This document shows, one piece after another, positions 61,394 to 64,000 of a stretch of 64,000 nucleotides of DNA. The stretch is from assembly GCA_963781665.1 (NCBI GenBank), contig CAWAGA010000002.1:3286001-3350000 (forward strand), in the 5' to 3' direction. Positions within the stretch are counted from its first letter, which is position 1. Each line of letters starts with the position of its first letter. The position numbers and the translations under genes are program-made. Source of the DNA: JAJYIW01 sp963781665 (GTDB lineage Bacteria; Chloroflexota; Anaerolineae; Anaerolineales; Anaerolineaceae). The notes under the pieces are model-generated. The model made no database searches. It was not told where the DNA came from and worked only from the letters and a program-made list of their open reading frames with translations.

Positions 61394-62656
61394 TTATTTT
61401 ACCCCCAGGAAGTCCAGTGCATATTCGGCGTCTGAATAATTGGGGTGTTCTTTCAGAGCTTTTTGAAATTCAGCGATCGCATTTTGTTTGTCGCCTTTGA
61501 GATAAAAGGCCCATCCATGCCAGAGCAGATCTTCTTCTGAATTTGGTGTGATCTTCAGGGCATACTCCGTTAACGCCATCAAATCATCCGCTCGTTTGGT
61601 ATGGAAATAGGCGATGAACGGCCCAAATTGGTAACGCAGCATCCTTTGAGGCAGGCCATCCTTGAGGGCAACGTCATAAGCCTGGGCAGCTTCGGTATAC
61701 CTGTCAAAATAGAGCAGGTTGGTGCCTACGTTGAACCAGGCAAATCCATTGGATGGATTGGCATTGGCTTCTTCTTGAGCAGTTTCCAGTGCATTTTTCC
61801 GGTTGGTGGCTTCGTCCCAATCAGCCCCAATGATAGACTTGACTTGATCGGCCTGATCCTGCTGGTAAACTGGGATATAGACCCGGTTGTAGGCCTGCCA
61901 ATGACTGTCAAGGGTAGTATAGGCTACTTGCAGATTGGGGCCTTTCCACGAATCCTGCGTTGTAAAAGTCTGGTTGGCGTCGTCGTATCCGGTCAAAAGC
62001 AGGTAATGACCGGCCCAAAGGTCGTCATCCGGCCAGCCTTTTGTATCCAGTAGAGAGGATTCTTCGATCATGATGGGCATACCGGCTGCGATAAATTCCT
62101 TTAACAGCTCCAGAGTTCCGCCTACGCGGTAATCGGCGTTCAACCAACCTACCTGGGTACGCACGAAATAGACCAATTCGTCGACATTGACGTTTCTGTC
62201 GTTGATATTCGGCTTGACGACATCCGAGACTGCAAACTGGTCTCCGTCCCAGCCGTAGTGGCGGAGATACATTGCCAGGGTTGCCGGGCCGCAGTTATTC
62301 TGGTCTTGTTTTTCGTACTGAGGTGGGTCGATTGCCGCACTGGCTGGCAGCGGCACCGGGGTTGGAGAGGCGAATGAGGTCGGCGATGCGGATGGTGCAG
62401 CCGGTGTTTCGGTTGAGCTGGCGCTTTGTTCGCCTCCAGGCGTATTAGTGAAAAGATGTTTTACCGAAACCTGGGGTTGCGGCAGCGCAGTCGGCATATT
62501 TCCAGCTGGGTCGATCATCCCATGCACAAAAGCGATCCCTGTCTCGAACTTCCAATTCAACCGGCTCTTGATCGATGGAATCTGGGTAAAACCAACAGCT
62601 AAGATAATTAATCCTGCGAGGATAAGTACAACCAGGCGAGAAGATTTTGATCGCAT
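61394..62656 (-). CDS. C39-like peptidase with TPR tail
   Basis: 420 aa from ATG 62656. An N-terminal transmembrane segment (LVVLILAGLIILAVGFTQI), then a Ser/Pro/Thr linker to about residue 110. The C39-like papain fold follows: Cys in DQNNCGPATLAMYLRHYGW, His in AGHYLLLTGYDDAN and Asp in FTTQDSWKG form the catalytic set. The C-terminus (about 285-421) has three or so TPR units (ANPSNGFAWFNVGTNLLYF, YTEAAQAYDVALKDG, KQNAIAEFQKALKEHPNY). It is probably a membrane-anchored peptidase acting outside. It is 11 bp upstream of the HEYTH protein, in the same operon. Confidence 0.85.
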   Translation of the reverse strand: MRSKSSRLVVLILAGLIILAVGFTQIPSIKSRLNWKFETGIAFVHGMIDPAGNMPTALPQPQVSVKHLFTNTPGGEQSASSTETPAAPSASPTSFASPTPVPLPASAAIDPPQYEKQDQNNCGPATLAMYLRHYGWDGDQFAVSDVVKPNINDRNVNVDELVYFVRTQVGWLNADYRVGGTLELLKEFIAAGMPIMIEESSLLDTKGWPDDDLWAGHYLLLTGYDDANQTFTTQDSWKGPNLQVAYTTLDSHWQAYNRVYIPVYQQDQADQVKSIIGADWDEATNRKNALETAQEEANANPSNGFAWFNVGTNLLYFDRYTEAAQAYDVALKDGLPQRMLRYQFGPFIAYFHTKRADDLMALTEYALKITPNSEEDLLWHGWAFYLKGDKQNAIAEFQKALKEHPNYSDAEYALDFLGVK

Positions 62657-62745
62657 CAATTCAATTGTACCAGCCGATTATGCAGGATGGCAGCAACTAT
62701 TTGGGGCTGGATGTGCCGTTGTCAATCAGATACCCCCAAAAATTA

Positions 62746-63855
62746 TCAGTCATAATTCTCTCGTGTGGCAGGAGGTGACCCAACAGCAATCTGGTTTTTG
62801 CCGGCTTGTTTGGCGGCGTGCAAGTCCTGCCCGGCGCGATCGAATAGAGTCTCCAGGTTGGCCATATCCAGGGAAAACGCTGTAACACCAATGCTGATGG
62901 TCAGGTTGATCTCGCCATTACAAGTTGGAAACGGGGTTTCCTGGATCGATTTACGCAACCTTTCGGCAACTTGGGCAGCTACTGGTAAATCATTTTCAAC
63001 CAGCAAGATAATAAACTCGTCGCCGCCATAGCGTCCGATGACATCTACTTCCCTGACATTTTCACGTAGCCGGTCTGCGAATGAGCGCAGTACGTCATCG
63101 CCTGTTTTATAACTGAATTTGTCGTTGACACTTTTGAAATTGTCAATATCAAGCATTAATACCGAAAGCGGGTGATAAAAACGAATGGCGCGATCGACCT
63201 CGCGCTGGCCGACGGAAAATAGTCCTCGCCGGTTATAGAGATTGGTCAGGTCGTCGGTGATCGCTAATTGTTCCACTCTTTCGAACAATTGGGCATTATT
63301 GATGGCAACGCCGCATTGGTTTGCAAACGCCATCAACCGTTGGGCATGCGCCTGAGTGTAAAAGCCGGTTGTGGCGCTGTCCAGGTTGAGGAAACCAGAT
63401 GTTATCCCATTGATGCGGATTGGCGCCCCTGCATAGGAATGGACCCACCTGGTGATTGGAAAATTCGCCCACCCAGGGTACTGGGCAGTATTTTGGATTG
63501 CGATGGGTTTGCCACTGTCCAGCATATATTGGAAATTAGGCGTTTCTGCCACCTTGAAAACCAGCGCGGCTACCTGGTCTGCCAATCCCAACTCCTGATA
63601 TCCTTGCATTCGAACGAGCCGGCAGATGCCATTTTCGACCAACATAATATTTGCTGCATCGTGCGGCACCACTTTGCCCACATTGACCAGGATCCTGTTG
63701 AGGACTTCGTCAAGCTGCAATGTGCTGTTCAATGCTTCGGCTACATCGAATAGGGCTTCTGCCAGGGCGCGCTGTTCTCTTTCAGCTTGAAAGAGAAGCT
63801 TAAGTTCGGGCTCCCACCCGTCTTGATTGTCTTTATCGTTCTTATCTGCGAGCAT
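62746..63855 (-). CDS. GAF-GGDEF diguanylate cyclase
   Basis: 369 aa cytoplasmic. A GAF domain occupies about residues 40-180 (LNSTLQLDEVLNRILVNVGKVVPHDAANIML ... AHAQRLMAFANQCGVAINNA). The cyclase domain follows: DDLTNLYNRRGLFSVG, then MLDIDNFKSVNDKFSYKTGD and the active site RYGGDEFIILL (about residue 277). The inhibitory I-site RExD is present five residues before GGDEF (REVDVIGRYGGDEF), so the enzyme would be feedback-inhibited by c-di-GMP. It makes c-di-GMP in response to an unknown small ligand. The last 145 bp of the window after it hold nothing recognised. Confidence 0.95.
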   Translation of the reverse strand: MLADKNDKDNQDGWEPELKLLFQAEREQRALAEALFDVAEALNSTLQLDEVLNRILVNVGKVVPHDAANIMLVENGICRLVRMQGYQELGLADQVAALVFKVAETPNFQYMLDSGKPIAIQNTAQYPGWANFPITRWVHSYAGAPIRINGITSGFLNLDSATTGFYTQAHAQRLMAFANQCGVAINNAQLFERVEQLAITDDLTNLYNRRGLFSVGQREVDRAIRFYHPLSVLMLDIDNFKSVNDKFSYKTGDDVLRSFADRLRENVREVDVIGRYGGDEFIILLVENDLPVAAQVAERLRKSIQETPFPTCNGEINLTISIGVTAFSLDMANLETLFDRAGQDLHAAKQAGKNQIAVGSPPATRENYD

Positions 63856-64000
63856 GGAATGTTTTTTTGAATTTACCTATTGAATAGGACGAAAGACGAT
63901 AAACGTACAACTATTCTAGCGTGTAATTTCACCCGAGTCAATCAGTTGATGACCACTTAACTCGGAAATTAAAGCTCTTGATCCGAATTGTGCCGGTTGA

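Overview
The window reads as a chromosomal segment of a Chloroflexota bacterium, probably class Anaerolineae. This is an inference from gene content, not from a marker gene. The clues are several uroporphyrinogen-decarboxylase-like (URO-D) methyltransferase paralogues, lipoproteins with TPTPT linkers, Yx(FWY)xxD-type repeat lipoproteins, a recurring N-terminal TPR-like module, and sigma-70 promoters with near-perfect TTGACA/TATAAT boxes. There are no rRNA or tRNA genes, no CRISPR array and no prophage. The only mobile DNA is two decayed transposase remnants.

Layout. 0-4 kb (+): a hydroxyacid dehydrogenase cut by the left edge, surE, an Asp/Glu racemase-like gene and a TPR/PH-domain membrane protein. 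4-11.2 kb (-): an accessory cluster with a large possible carbohydrate-active protein, two URO-D-family genes (one frameshifted) and two tandem paralogues of an unrecognised, possibly barrel-shaped protein. 11.3-14.7 kb: a LysM lipoprotein divergent from a large TPR protein, then a small zinc-ribbon protein. 14.8-18.4 kb: a third URO-D paralogue and a YpfJ-type metallopeptidase lying between two transposase fossils. 18.5-24.3 kb (-): a 1934-residue multicopper oxidase with three arrays of Gly/Ser/Thr-rich beta repeats. 24.7-27.6 kb (+): a GH1 beta-glucosidase and an Eis-like acetyltransferase. 27.6-35.2 kb: a complete peptide ABC uptake system, with an M42 peptidase and DppC/B/A-like genes on (-) divergent from DppD/F-like genes on (+). 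The two sides have twin promoters that share an operator-like motif. 35.4-42.4 kb: a ferritin-like/VIT1 metal transporter, a DsrE-like protein, an MFS transporter, a universal stress protein, an ArsR regulator, a DinB-like protein, a YtrA-type GntR regulator and a slipin. 42.6-47.5 kb: a HhH-GPD glycosylase homologue lacking the usual Asp, then an ECF sigma/RskA anti-sigma/lipoprotein locus. 47.9-55.3 kb: M48 peptidase, folP, a class A PBP homologue lacking its catalytic motifs, an unassigned glycyl radical enzyme and a Yip1-type protein. 55.4-64 kb: a polytopic membrane protein, a fourth URO-D paralogue, LOG and HAD proteins, two surface-type peptidases and a GAF-GGDEF cyclase.

Four genes (URO-D at 7.57 kb, M48 at 48.4 kb, PBP at 50.3 kb, Yip1 at 55.2 kb) are each split by a single-base indel in a run of two or three identical bases. 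Both flanking halves are well conserved. Sequencing error is the simplest explanation, and I annotate these genes across the break. The transposase fossils, by contrast, carry real nonsense mutations, one of them at the presumed catalytic Glu codon.

The most unusual content is the repeat-studded multicopper oxidase, the PBP homologue that has lost its catalytic motifs, the paired promoter/operator logic of the peptide transporter, the unassigned glycyl radical enzyme, and the URO-D/barrel-paralogue cluster at 4-11 kb, which may be an undescribed catabolic locus.
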